From Mesorhizobium sp. PAMC28654 (GTDB lineage Bacteria; Pseudomonadota; Alphaproteobacteria; Rhizobiales; Rhizobiaceae): 64,000 bases of DNA. The translations under genes were made by a program, and so were the position numbers. Each line of letters starts with the position of its first letter. Position 1 is the stretch's first letter. Location: assembly GCF_020616515.1 (NCBI RefSeq), contig NZ_CP085135.1:4526001-4590000 (forward strand). The letters run 5' to 3'. Below are positions 19,101 to 27,401 of this stretch, in pieces. Under the pieces are notes generated by a model. The model was not told the origin of the DNA and searched no databases. It worked only from the letters and a program-made list of their open reading frames with translations.

Positions 19101-22100
19101 CTACTTCTTCAGTTGATCACGCAAGGCGGCAAGCTTGGCGAAGGGAGAGTCCGGATCAAAGCGCACCGGGCGCTCCTCGCGCGGCTTCGGCTGGAACACA
19201 GGCTTTGCACCTTGTGGACCACCCTTGTTATCCGGCCTGCCACCCTTCCAGTCGGGCCGACTTTCGCGACGATCGGGGCGTTCGCCCTGCGGCTTGCCCT
19301 CGCGACGCTCACCGCCTTCACCCTGGGGTTTGGGCTTGAACTTCGAGCGGTCGAAACGTGGCTTGCCGGCCCCCTCGCGCTGATCGCGCCGTCCTTCACG
19401 AGCAGGCCGTTCTCCGGGCGTAGCCGCCGCCTGTCCGGCCGTCGCGGCATCCGCCGGCGCATCGCCGGGGCCGCGCGCGGCCTGGCCGTTGCGCGGACGG
19501 TTGTTCCTGCGGTTGTCTTCGCGGTGGCGCGGACGCTGGTCGAAACGGGCTTGCCGCCACAACAGGATGGGCTTTGGCGCTTCGGCTTCCGCTGCGGGCT
19601 CGACGATGGCTGCCGCTGGGGCTGCCTCCGGCACCGCGGCAATATCGCCTGACACCGCTTCCGCCATGGGCGCGGCTTCGGATACCGGCTCTGTCGGCGC
19701 GATCGCGACAGGTTCTGCTTCCGCCTCTGGCTCGGCAGCCAATTCAGGTTCGGCTGGAACTTCCGCAACTGCTTCCGTTACGGCCTCTTCCGTGGCTTCG
19801 GGGTGCTCTTCGGCTGCAGGCTCCGCGACCGCTTCCGCGATGGGTTCAGCGGCGATTTCGACGGTGTCCTCGACAGTGTCGGCTGGCTCCGAACCTTCGA
19901 TCGATGCCTCCGCGACTGTGTCGGTTGCCGCGGCCTCCGCCGCCTTGGCCCGCTCGGCCCGTGCGGCCTCTTCCGCCACCAGCTTTGCAGCGGCCGCCTC
20001 GCGCGCGGCATTGTCCTGCGCTTCGAGCCGTGCCTTGACCTCCGCCGGTGGCTTAGGCTCGGCACGGTAGCCAAGGCCCTTCAGGATTTCTTCCATGTCG
20101 TCGGCATTGGCGCCGAGGATCGACATCATCGGCGGCGTCACCATGAAGGACTGGCCGTCATAGGCGCCGTCGGGGCGCTGGCCGAGGCCGGGCTTCCAGT
20201 TGGTCGCTGGGCGGATCAGGTCGGCCAGCCGCTCCAGAATGTCGACGCGCACGGCGCGGCGGCCGAGATTGCGATAGCCGGCAAGCTTGTAGAAGGACTT
20301 GTCGAAGGTCGGGTCGATGACCACGGAGGTGCGGCCGGAAGCGAGTGCGTGCACCACGTCGCCAAAGCCGGGCTTGTCCTTGCCGTCATTCTTCAACGCC
20401 CACAGCAGCGTCACCAGTCCGGCTGGCGCCGGCTTGATCAGGGCGGGCACGAAGACGTGGTAGGCGCCGAAGCGCACGCCGAGACGGCGAAGGGCCGCGC
20501 GACCTTCCTGGTCGAGCGACTTCATCTCGTCGGCGATGTCACGACGGTTGATGAGGCCGAATTGTTCGACGAGCTGGAAGGCGATGCCGCGGCCGATACC
20601 GGTGATCTGGTCGGCATTCTTGAGATCGACCAGCGGCTTCAGCAGTGATTCGATCTGGAAATTGACGAAACGCTCGGCACGCGCGGCGACCTTGTCGCGC
20701 GCCGGGCCGGTCAGCTGTTCGTCGGCCAGCAGCACCAGACGGGGCTTCAGCGCGTCCTCGCCTGACACCAGCGTGCCGATCGGCGCGCCGATCCAGCGCA
20801 GCGTGCCGTCCGAGCCAAGCGCGATATCGCCGTTGGCGCAGGCGCCAAAGCGTTCGGCGCGCGCCTCGAACTCGGTGGCCAGCGCTTTTTGCGCGGCCGT
20901 GCGCACGGCCTTGGCGTCTTCGCCGCCGGCGCTTTGGTCGGCGGTAAATCGGAACCCCTGCAACTCGCCGACATGGTGGCCTTCGACAAGGACGGTTCCG
21001 GTAGAACTAATTTCGGCTTCAGGCATGGTATTTTCTCTAAGGCGCCGCATGAGGACGGAAGTCCTGCGGTCTACGAAGCGTTTCGTCAACCGCTGATGCA
21101 ACGCATCCGACAATCTGTCTTCGATTTCGCGCGTCTTTTCCTGCCAGTGTGCCTGATCGGCCAGCCAGCCCGGCCGGTTCGACACAAATGTCCAGGTGCG
21201 GATCTGGGCAATACGGTGGGAGAGCGTGTCGATATCGCCCTCGGTGGTGTCGGCTCGGCGCACTTGCTCGGCCATGTAGTTCTCGTCGACATGGCCATGC
21301 CTGGCGAGGTCCATGTAGATCGACGCAATGAGGTCGGCATGCTGGGCCGGCGCGATCTTCCTGTAATCGGGCAGGGCGCAGGCTTCCCAAAGCAGCGCGA
21401 CGCGCTTGGCATCGGTGGCAAGCGCGCGGATGTCCTCGTCGCGCGACAGATATTCGAGCGCCTGCGCGTCGACCGCCGGAAGCGCGCGTGTCAGGCCCTC
21501 GACCGGTGCGTTGGTTTCGATCGAGCGCTTCAGCGCATCGAGGCTGGCGAAGTCGAAATGAGCGGTGCGCCACTGCAGCACCTTCACAGGATCGAAATCA
21601 TGGCTCTCGATCCGTTTCACCAGCTCTTCGTCGAGCGGATCAACCTGGCCGGTGACGCCAAAGGTGCCATCGCGCAGGTGCCGGCCGGCGCGGCCGGCGA
21701 TCTGGCCAAGCTCGGCCGCCGTCAGGTTACGATACTGATAGCCGTCGAATTTGCGGTTCTGGGCGAAGGCGACGTGATCGAGATCGAGGTTGAGGCCCAT
21801 GCCGATGGCGTCGGTGGCGACGAGATAGTCGACATCGCCCGACTGGAACAGCGCCACCTGGGCGTTGCGAGTGCGTGGGCTGAGCGCGCCGAGCACCACG
21901 GCGGCACCGCCCTGCTGGCGGCGGATCAATTCGGCGATGGCATAGACCTCGTCGGCGGAGAAGGCGACGATCGCTGTGCGCCGGGGCAGGCGGGTCAGCT
22001 TCTTCGAACCGGCATAGGCGAGATGCGACAGGCGTGGCCGTGTCACCACGGATACGCCCTTCAGCAGGCGCTGGAGAATGCCGTGCATGGTGGCCGCACC

Positions 22101-22505
22101 CAGAAGCAGCGTCTCCTGGCGGCCGCGCAGATGCAGGATGCGATCGGTGAAGATGTGACCACGCTCGAGATCGCCGGCAAGCTGCACTTCGTCGATGGCG
22201 ACGAAGGCGGCGTCGGTCTCGCGCGGCATGGCTTCCACCGTGCAAACCGAATATTTGGCGCCTGGCGGCTGGATCTTTTCCTCGCCGGTGATGAGCGCCA
22301 CCTTGTGGGCGCCGACCTTTTCGCAGACGCGTGTGTAGACTTCCCGCGCCAGCAGCCTGAGCGGCAGGCCGATGACGCCAGTCTCATGCGCCACCATGCG
22401 CTCGATGGCGAGATGGGTCTTGCCCGTGTTGGTGGGCCCAAGCACGGCGGTCACGTCGCGGCCCGACAGGATCAGCGGCTCGGTATGTTTCTGTTGGATG
22501 TTCAT
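19101..22505 (-). CDS. Suv3-like DExH-box RNA helicase with long disordered tail
   Basis: A 1134-residue protein. The N-terminal half is a superfamily-2 helicase: Walker A GPTNTGKTH (23-31), IDEVQLAGDLERGH (motif II), and motif VI AGRAGRHLRDG. This set, with IDEVQ in place of DEAD, is that of mitochondrial Suv3/SUPV3L1 and its alphaproteobacterial relatives, which help degrade structured RNA. After about residue 820 it becomes Ala/Glu-rich and then Arg/Gly/Pro-rich (RREDNRRNNRPRNGQ region; repeated PQGE-type units), a likely RNA- or protein-binding tail. ATG 22505 is used because MNIQQKHTEPLILSGRD starts the conserved domain. A 704-bp gap lies upstream. Confidence 0.88.
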   Translation of the reverse strand: MNIQQKHTEPLILSGRDVTAVLGPTNTGKTHLAIERMVAHETGVIGLPLRLLAREVYTRVCEKVGAHKVALITGEEKIQPPGAKYSVCTVEAMPRETDAAFVAIDEVQLAGDLERGHIFTDRILHLRGRQETLLLGAATMHGILQRLLKGVSVVTRPRLSHLAYAGSKKLTRLPRRTAIVAFSADEVYAIAELIRRQQGGAAVVLGALSPRTRNAQVALFQSGDVDYLVATDAIGMGLNLDLDHVAFAQNRKFDGYQYRNLTAAELGQIAGRAGRHLRDGTFGVTGQVDPLDEELVKRIESHDFDPVKVLQWRTAHFDFASLDALKRSIETNAPVEGLTRALPAVDAQALEYLSRDEDIRALATDAKRVALLWEACALPDYRKIAPAQHADLIASIYMDLARHGHVDENYMAEQVRRADTTEGDIDTLSHRIAQIRTWTFVSNRPGWLADQAHWQEKTREIEDRLSDALHQRLTKRFVDRRTSVLMRRLRENTMPEAEISSTGTVLVEGHHVGELQGFRFTADQSAGGEDAKAVRTAAQKALATEFEARAERFGACANGDIALGSDGTLRWIGAPIGTLVSGEDALKPRLVLLADEQLTGPARDKVAARAERFVNFQIESLLKPLVDLKNADQITGIGRGIAFQLVEQFGLINRRDIADEMKSLDQEGRAALRRLGVRFGAYHVFVPALIKPAPAGLVTLLWALKNDGKDKPGFGDVVHALASGRTSVVIDPTFDKSFYKLAGYRNLGRRAVRVDILERLADLIRPATNWKPGLGQRPDGAYDGQSFMVTPPMMSILGANADDMEEILKGLGYRAEPKPPAEVKARLEAQDNAAREAAAAKLVAEEAARAERAKAAEAAATDTVAEASIEGSEPADTVEDTVEIAAEPIAEAVAEPAAEEHPEATEEAVTEAVAEVPAEPELAAEPEAEAEPVAIAPTEPVSEAAPMAEAVSGDIAAVPEAAPAAAIVEPAAEAEAPKPILLWRQARFDQRPRHREDNRRNNRPRNGQAARGPGDAPADAATAGQAAATPGERPAREGRRDQREGAGKPRFDRSKFKPKPQGEGGERREGKPQGERPDRRESRPDWKGGRPDNKGGPQGAKPVFQPKPREERPVRFDPDSPFAKLAALRDQLKK

Positions 22506-23209
22506 CGACCTGGAAATAAGGCTTTCTGGCCTCTCGTTGTCGGGAGCGCGCCCCGGATGGCGCGCATGACAGGCGACACATAGGGATTTCGTGCGCGAAG
22601 CGAAAGCGGAATGTTCCAAAGGGCCGATCGAAGGTGCCGATCCTCGCCTTCGTTCCCGTTGCGATTAACAGTTGGAACGAGTCTGGAACGAATCAGCGAC
22701 GAATCGCTGACTCGACGGTATTCATGCTTTGTTCACGGCTATATATGGATTTTTGAGGTGTGAATCTTACCACATGCTGAATCGTCGAACTGGCCCGTTT
22801 CATGCGGGGCAAGCACCATCGTTAACTTTTGCCGATGAACGATCCTGTCGGCTTGACAAGTGCCGCTCAACATTATGAAATTATTGATCTTTCTTAATGC
22901 GCCTTAACCGTTTGGCAGGCGTTTTTCGTCTCCGCCGTTAACCTTCCGGTCAAAGCCGGAACGAAACGGCGACGAATCAGTGAAAGCGCTATTTTCCTGT
23001 TTTGTTCTCCACAATATCTTGTGTTGTGAACAGGTTTTCCACCGATAATCCACAGGCTGGGGAGCCGGTCCCGGACAGCCGGAGCGGCCGCCGTTAATCT
23101 TTCCGTGCCGGAGCGGGCCACCGGGCCTCGCCGACCGCTCGCGGAACGGTGGAAAAGCGGGAGTTGCGCCCGCTCTTCCCAGAATCCAATACTCGGTCCA
23201 AGCGCCTCG
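22506..23209. other. 704-bp gene-free region with GANTC, TTAA and DnaA-box-like motifs
   Basis: No supported gene. Seven GANTC sites occur at 22679, 22690, 22701, 22709, 22762, 22779 and 22974; four fall within 35 bases. TTAA-containing half-sites occur near 22665, 22821, 22894, 22903, 22938 and 23094. Between 23005 and 23054 four sequences have one or two mismatches to the DnaA box TTATNCACA (TTCTCCACA, CTGTTCACA on the minus strand, TTTTCCACC, TAATCCACA), about 10-11 bases apart. The left part must also hold the helicase promoter. Confidence 0.5.
23153..23174 (-). terminator. Possible terminator after phaB
   Basis: On the minus strand AGCGGG and CCCGCT form a 6-bp stem with a 7-base loop followed by TTTT. 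It lies 36 bases beyond the phaB stop. The short stem keeps confidence modest. Confidence 0.45.
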
Positions 23210-23935
23210 TCAGGCGAAGTACTGGCCGCCATTGGCAGTAATGGTCGAGCCGGTGATGAAGCCGGCATCGTCGGAGGCAAGGAAGACGACGCAACGCGCG
23301 ATCTCTTCCGGCTCGCCAAGGCGGCCGACAGGGATCTGCGGGATGATACGCTCGTTCAGCACCTTCTCGTCGATCGCCTTGACCATTTCGGTGGCGATGT
23401 AGCCGGGGCATATGACGTTGACGGTGATGCCGGCGCGGGCACCCTCCTGGGCCAGCGCCTTCGAGAAGCCTATGTCGCCGGCCTTGGCGGCGGAATAATT
23501 GACCTGGCCGGCCTGGCCCTTCTGGCCGTTGATCGAGGAAATGGTGATGACGCGGCCGAACTTGCGGTCGCGCATGCCGCCCCACAGCGGATGCGTCATG
23601 TTGAAGACACCGGACAAATTGGTGTCGATGACCTCTTTCCACTGCTCGCGCGTCAATTTGTGGAACATGGCGTCGCGGGTGATGCCGGCATTGTTGACGA
23701 GCACCGAGACCGGGCCGAAATCCGCCTCGATCTGCTTGATGCCGGCGGCGCAGGCGTCGTAGTCGGCGACCGACCATTTGTAGGTCTTGATACCGGTCTG
23801 CGCGGTGAACTTCGCCGCCGCCTCTTCATTGCCGGCATAGTTGGCGGCAACCGAATAGCCGGCGTTCTTCAATGCGATCGAGATCGCCGCGCCGATGCCG
23901 CGCGATCCACCCGTGACGATTGCAACCTTGGTCAT
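23210..23935 (-). CDS. phaB: Acetoacetyl-CoA reductase
   Basis: A 241-residue short-chain dehydrogenase that reduces acetoacetyl-CoA to (R)-3-hydroxybutyryl-CoA with NADPH, the second step of PHB synthesis. Visible are the cofactor loop TGGSRGIG, NNAG, the Ser in ISSINGQKGQAGQ and the YSAAKAG active-site motif. GQKGQAGQ is distinctive of PhaB. The C-terminus TANGGQYFA is standard. It follows phaA by 91 bases in the same direction, so they form the phaAB operon. Confidence 0.95.
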   Translation of the reverse strand: MTKVAIVTGGSRGIGAAISIALKNAGYSVAANYAGNEEAAAKFTAQTGIKTYKWSVADYDACAAGIKQIEADFGPVSVLVNNAGITRDAMFHKLTREQWKEVIDTNLSGVFNMTHPLWGGMRDRKFGRVITISSINGQKGQAGQVNYSAAKAGDIGFSKALAQEGARAGITVNVICPGYIATEMVKAIDEKVLNERIIPQIPVGRLGEPEEIARCVVFLASDDAGFITGSTITANGGQYFA

Positions 23936-23994
23936 GCATTTCCCCTTTTTGATGCTGCCCTGTTGTCGGGCTTGGCAGGCACTGGATATGAAAG

Positions 23995-24012
23995 GGGCGG
24001 CTCGCGCCGCCC
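23995..24012 (-). terminator. GC hairpin between phaA and phaB
   Basis: A 7-bp stem (GGGCGGC/GCCGCCC) with a TCGC loop and only CTTT after it on the minus strand. It could be a weak attenuator or an mRNA-stabilising hairpin inside phaAB. Confidence 0.4.
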
Positions 24013-24026
24013 GTTCAGTGGTCTTG

Positions 24027-25205
24027 TCAGAGTGCTTCCACGCACAAGGCGACGCCCATGCCGCCGCCTATGCACAGGGTGGCCAGCCCCTTCTTGGCGC
24101 CTCGACGGCGCATCTCGTAGACCAGCGTGTTGAAAATGCGGGCGCCCGATGCACCGATCGGGTGGCCGATGGCGATCGCGCCGCCATTGACGTTCACGAT
24201 CGACGGGTCCCAGCCCATGTCCTTGTTCACGGCGCAGGCCTGCGCCGCAAAGGCCTCGTTGGCTTCGACTAGGTCGAGATCCCCAACCGACCAGCCGGCC
24301 TTTTCCAACGCCTTGCGCGAGGCGGGAATGGGTCCCGTGCCCATGATCGCCGGATCGACGCCGGCGGTCGCCCAGGAAACGATGCGCGCCAGCGGGGTGA
24401 TCCCGCGCCTTGCGGCCTCCGCTTCGCTCATCAGCAGCGCGCCGGCGGCGCCGTCATTGATGCCGGACGCGTTGGCGGCGGTCACCGTGCCGTCCTTGTC
24501 GAAGGCCGGCTTCAGCTTGGTCATGGCGTCGATCGTGGCGCCATGGCGGATGTACTCGTCCTGGTCGACAATGGTGTCGCCCTTCTTGCCCTTGATGGTG
24601 AAGGGTACGATCTCGTCCTTGAACTTGCCGGCCTTCTGCGCGGCCTCGGCCTTGTTTTGCGAAGCCAGCGCGAACTGGTCCTGGTCGTCGCGGGTGATCT
24701 GGAACTGGCGGGCGACGTTTTCGGCGGTATTGCCCATGTGATAGCCGTTGAAGGCATCCCACAACCCGTCCTTGATCATGGTGTCGATCATCTTGTAATC
24801 GCCCATCTTGACGCCGGCGCGCAGATGCTCGGCATGCGGCGAAAGCGACATCGATTCCTGCCCGCCGGCGATGATCATCTTGGCATCGCCGGTGGCGATC
24901 TGCTGCATGCCCAAGGCAATCGCGCGCAGCCCCGAGCCGCAAACCTGGTTGAGGCTCCAGGCAGTGGTTTCCTTGGGCAGGCCGGCGATGATCGATGCCT
25001 GGCGAGCCGGGTTCTGACCCTGGGCCGCGGTCAGCACCTGGCCGAGGATAACCTCGTCGACCTCGGCCGGCTCGACACCGGCACGCGACAACAATTCCCT
25101 TATGACGACGGCACCGAGTTCATGTGCGGGGGTGGCGGCGAAGGCGCCGTTGAAGGAGCCGACGGCCGTGCGCGCGGCACTGGCAATGACGATGGAAGCG
25201 GACAT
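24027..25205 (-). CDS. phaA: Acetyl-CoA C-acetyltransferase (beta-ketothiolase)
   Basis: A 392-residue thiolase that condenses two acetyl-CoA to acetoacetyl-CoA. The nucleophile Cys is in [11 protein letters not shown], the His in [11 protein letters not shown] and the second Cys in [11 protein letters not shown]. The length equals that of biosynthetic thiolases. It is the first gene of phaAB and divergent from phaR, the usual arrangement for repressor-controlled PHB genes. A GC hairpin (23995-24012) lies just after its stop. Confidence 0.96.
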   Translation of the reverse strand: MSASIVIASAARTAVGSFNGAFAATPAHELGAVVIRELLSRAGVEPAEVDEVILGQVLTAAQGQNPARQASIIAGLPKETTAWSLNQVCGSGLRAIALGMQQIATGDAKMIIAGGQESMSLSPHAEHLRAGVKMGDYKMIDTMIKDGLWDAFNGYHMGNTAENVARQFQITRDDQDQFALASQNKAEAAQKAGKFKDEIVPFTIKGKKGDTIVDQDEYIRHGATIDAMTKLKPAFDKDGTVTAANASGINDGAAGALLMSEAEAARRGITPLARIVSWATAGVDPAIMGTGPIPASRKALEKAGWSVGDLDLVEANEAFAAQACAVNKDMGWDPSIVNVNGGAIAIGHPIGASGARIFNTLVYEMRRRGAKKGLATLCIGGGMGVALCVEAL

Positions 25206-25495
25206 TTTCTTCTCCAGACTTCAAGGTGGTATTCTGTCGTTGAGGACTTTTCTTGCCCTTTCCAGAACCCAAGTCAAACCGGAAATGGGCATGCCGGCCA
25301 CGCGCCGCAAGCAGGGCATGCATTGCCTGCGCATCGGGCCGACCATTGCTGCGCAGCATATTTTGCCCGCTATGCAGCATTAATTGATCCCGCACTGCAC
25401 AAACCGCTTGGATTTATGACGCTTTTGCGCATATCCTCAAAAAAGGCACAATCGTTACCGGCAACTTACTTAAGCGCGCCGGTGTCCCCGGGAGG
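25206..25495. promoter_or_regulatory. Divergent phaA/phaR control region
   Basis: 290 bases between the two starts. It contains several TGC/GCA-rich palindromic words, including GCTGCGCAGC at 25348-25357, TGCCTGCGCA near 25325 and TATGCAGCATTA near 25371. TGC-N3/4-GCA is the type of site reported for PhaR repressors, so these are candidate operators; the assignment is an inference. Confidence 0.45.
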
Positions 25496-26113
25496 ATGCA
25501 GATGGCCGCTAAAGACGATCCGATCATCATCAAGAAATATGCCAATCGCCGCCTCTACAATACGGGGACGAGCACCTATGTGACGCTTGAGGACCTCGCC
25601 GAAATGGTCAAGAAGGGCGAGGAGTTTACCGTCCAGGATGCCAAGACGGGCGATGACATCACCCATCCGGTGCTGACGCAGATCATCTTCGAGCTTGAGA
25701 ACAAGGACGGGCAGAACATGCTGCCGATCCCGTTCCTGCGCCAGCTGATCGCCTATTACGGCGACCAGATGCAGATGATCGTGCCCAGTTTCCTCGAGCA
25801 GTCGATGCTCGCCTTCTCCAAGGAGCAGGAGCGCTTTCGCGAGCAGATGAAAGGCGCGATCGGCAAGTCGCCGCTGGACATGATGAAGATCACGACGCCG
25901 ATCAAGGCGCTGGAGGAACAGACCCGCCGCAACATGGAAATGTTCCAGAACGCGATGCGCTTATTCACGCCGTTCCCGCCAGCGGGCTCGAACGGCGCTG
26001 CCGCGGCGGCGCCTGAACCCGCGAGGAAGGAGACGCCGGAGAAATCCGACGACCTTCAGGAGCTGAAGGATCAGATGGCCGCGATGCAGCGCAAGCTCGA
26101 CACAATGTCGTGA
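25496..26113 (+). CDS. phaR: Polyhydroxyalkanoate synthesis regulator PhaR
   Basis: A 205-residue DNA-binding regulator. IIIKKYANRRLYNTGTSTYV begins the PHB accumulation regulator N-terminal domain (residues about 10-70), followed by DITHPVLTQIIFELE and the repeated helical domain. The tail holds a Pro/Ala-rich linker and an amphipathic C-terminal helix (LKDQMAAMQRKLDTM), probably a coiled coil. In relatives it represses phasin and other PHB genes and is titrated by PHB granules. ATG 25502 (MAAKDD) is an alternative start close to GGGAGG. Confidence 0.93.
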   Translation: MQMAAKDDPIIIKKYANRRLYNTGTSTYVTLEDLAEMVKKGEEFTVQDAKTGDDITHPVLTQIIFELENKDGQNMLPIPFLRQLIAYYGDQMQMIVPSFLEQSMLAFSKEQERFREQMKGAIGKSPLDMMKITTPIKALEEQTRRNMEMFQNAMRLFTPFPPAGSNGAAAAAPEPARKETPEKSDDLQELKDQMAAMQRKLDTMS

Positions 26114-26170
26114 GGCCAGCCATCGAAAGGTCACCGGGCACATGTCCCGGCAGGCCGGGTCGATGGGTGG

Positions 26171-27310
26171 CTACGGCAGCAATCCCTCATAGCGCCCGCG
26201 CGGCCTGATAAGACTTCCACTCGTTATCTGTTCGACGGCATGCGCGGCCCAGCCGATGCCGCGGCCGAGCGCGAACAGGCGGAACGGCGTGTCGGACGGC
26301 AAGCGGAGACCGCGCGTCAGCGCGGCCAGAGCGAAATCAACGTTTGGTCGCATGCCTGTTGCCGCGAAGGCCATCTCGCGCAGGGACGACAGGACACTGT
26401 CGCTAGCAACCCTGGGGAGCAACGATGCTGCCCGTGGATCGCCATCGGGATAGAGCGGATGGCCGAAACCGGGCAGCGGCCGGTCATGGTCGAGCCAGCG
26501 CCTGATTGCCGCGTCGGCGCCGTGCCGGGTGGCGTCATCAGCCAGCTGCATCACCGCTTCGCCGGCGCCGCCATGGCGCGGGCCTGAAAGTGCCGACAGT
26601 CCCGCCAGCAGGCAGGCGGCCAGCGGCGCTCCGGTCGAGGCCGCGACACGTGCGGCAAAGGTCGATGCGTTCAGCTCGTGATCGGCGAGCAGGACAAGGG
26701 CGCGACGGATCGTGTCCGCACCCGAGGCATCCACTGACCAACCTTGCGCCAGGCGATCGTGGACAGCATCTGTTCCGGGGACCGCGCCGAGCGCGCCCGC
26801 CAGCATTCCAATTGCTTGCGCCGCATCGCCATGGAGCGAGGCGGGACTGCGTCCGAGAGAAGGACGGCCTTCGCCGGCAAGCGAGGCAAGTTGCGCAAAG
26901 GCAGCGGATCGGCCGCTTTGATGCGGGCTGTCCGTCGACGGTGACTGGAAACGCACCTGATTTGGCAATGCCCACAGGACACCAGCCGTTTCTTCCAGCG
27001 TCGCCTCGTTGGAAAGCGCGACGGCATCCTGGCCGCGATAGACGAGGTGGCCATGCAGGATGGTCGAGATGGAAGTGGCGATCGCCGGCTCGCCCCAGGC
27101 AATCGCGCTCTCGGCGATGGCCGAAGGACGTCGCCCGCGTGCCCGGCGCGTCGCCAGCGCCGCGATGTCGTCGGCGCGATACTGGCTGCGGCGCGGATCT
27201 TCCTCGTCCGGTCGCATGCCGATGCGCCCACGGCTGACATAGGCGTAGAGCGTCTGCGCCCGTACCTTGAGCCTTCCCAGCGCTTCGTCCCGTGACAGCC
27301 ACTCCGACAT
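26171..27310 (-). CDS. Citrate-synthase family protein with N-terminal helix-turn-helix
   Basis: A 379-residue protein. Residues 1-60 (MSEWLSRDEALGRLKVRAQT, YVSRGRIGMR) look like a MerR/excisionase-type winged helix that reads DNA. The rest is a citrate-synthase fold: GPRHGGAG and GFGHPLYPDGDPR supply the two His, and NVDFALAAL supplies the catalytic Asp. So the three catalytic residues appear intact. The enzyme half is short and lacks the N-terminal helices of type II synthases. It faces a second paralogue across a 91-bp gap containing four ATTGAT repeats, which suggests autoregulation or a dual role. The actual substrate (citrate, methylcitrate or other) is not known. Confidence 0.8.
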   Translation of the reverse strand: MSEWLSRDEALGRLKVRAQTLYAYVSRGRIGMRPDEEDPRRSQYRADDIAALATRRARGRRPSAIAESAIAWGEPAIATSISTILHGHLVYRGQDAVALSNEATLEETAGVLWALPNQVRFQSPSTDSPHQSGRSAAFAQLASLAGEGRPSLGRSPASLHGDAAQAIGMLAGALGAVPGTDAVHDRLAQGWSVDASGADTIRRALVLLADHELNASTFAARVAASTGAPLAACLLAGLSALSGPRHGGAGEAVMQLADDATRHGADAAIRRWLDHDRPLPGFGHPLYPDGDPRAASLLPRVASDSVLSSLREMAFAATGMRPNVDFALAALTRGLRLPSDTPFRLFALGRGIGWAAHAVEQITSGSLIRPRGRYEGLLP

Positions 27311-27323
27311 ATCGACCCTATAT

Positions 27324-27356
27324 ATTGATTCTATTGATCAAGATTGATGGATTGAT
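27324..27356. promoter_or_regulatory. Four phased ATTGAT direct repeats in the divergent promoter
   Basis: ATTGAT occurs at 27324, 27333, 27343 and 27351, spaced 9, 10 and 8 bases, in the gap between the two divergent citrate-synthase-like genes and 14-46 bases from the start of the HTH-bearing one. A DNA-binding protein would meet the sites on about one face of the helix. The HTH protein is the obvious candidate ligand. Confidence 0.6.
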
Positions 27357-27401
27357 TGCCTAGCCTTATCTCCGATCCGGAAATCATTCAAGGAGACGGC
27401 T

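Noticed and set aside
20889..22583. A 564-codon plus-strand frame opposite the helicase
   Set aside because: The minus strand encodes a full set of helicase motifs; the plus frame has no domain.
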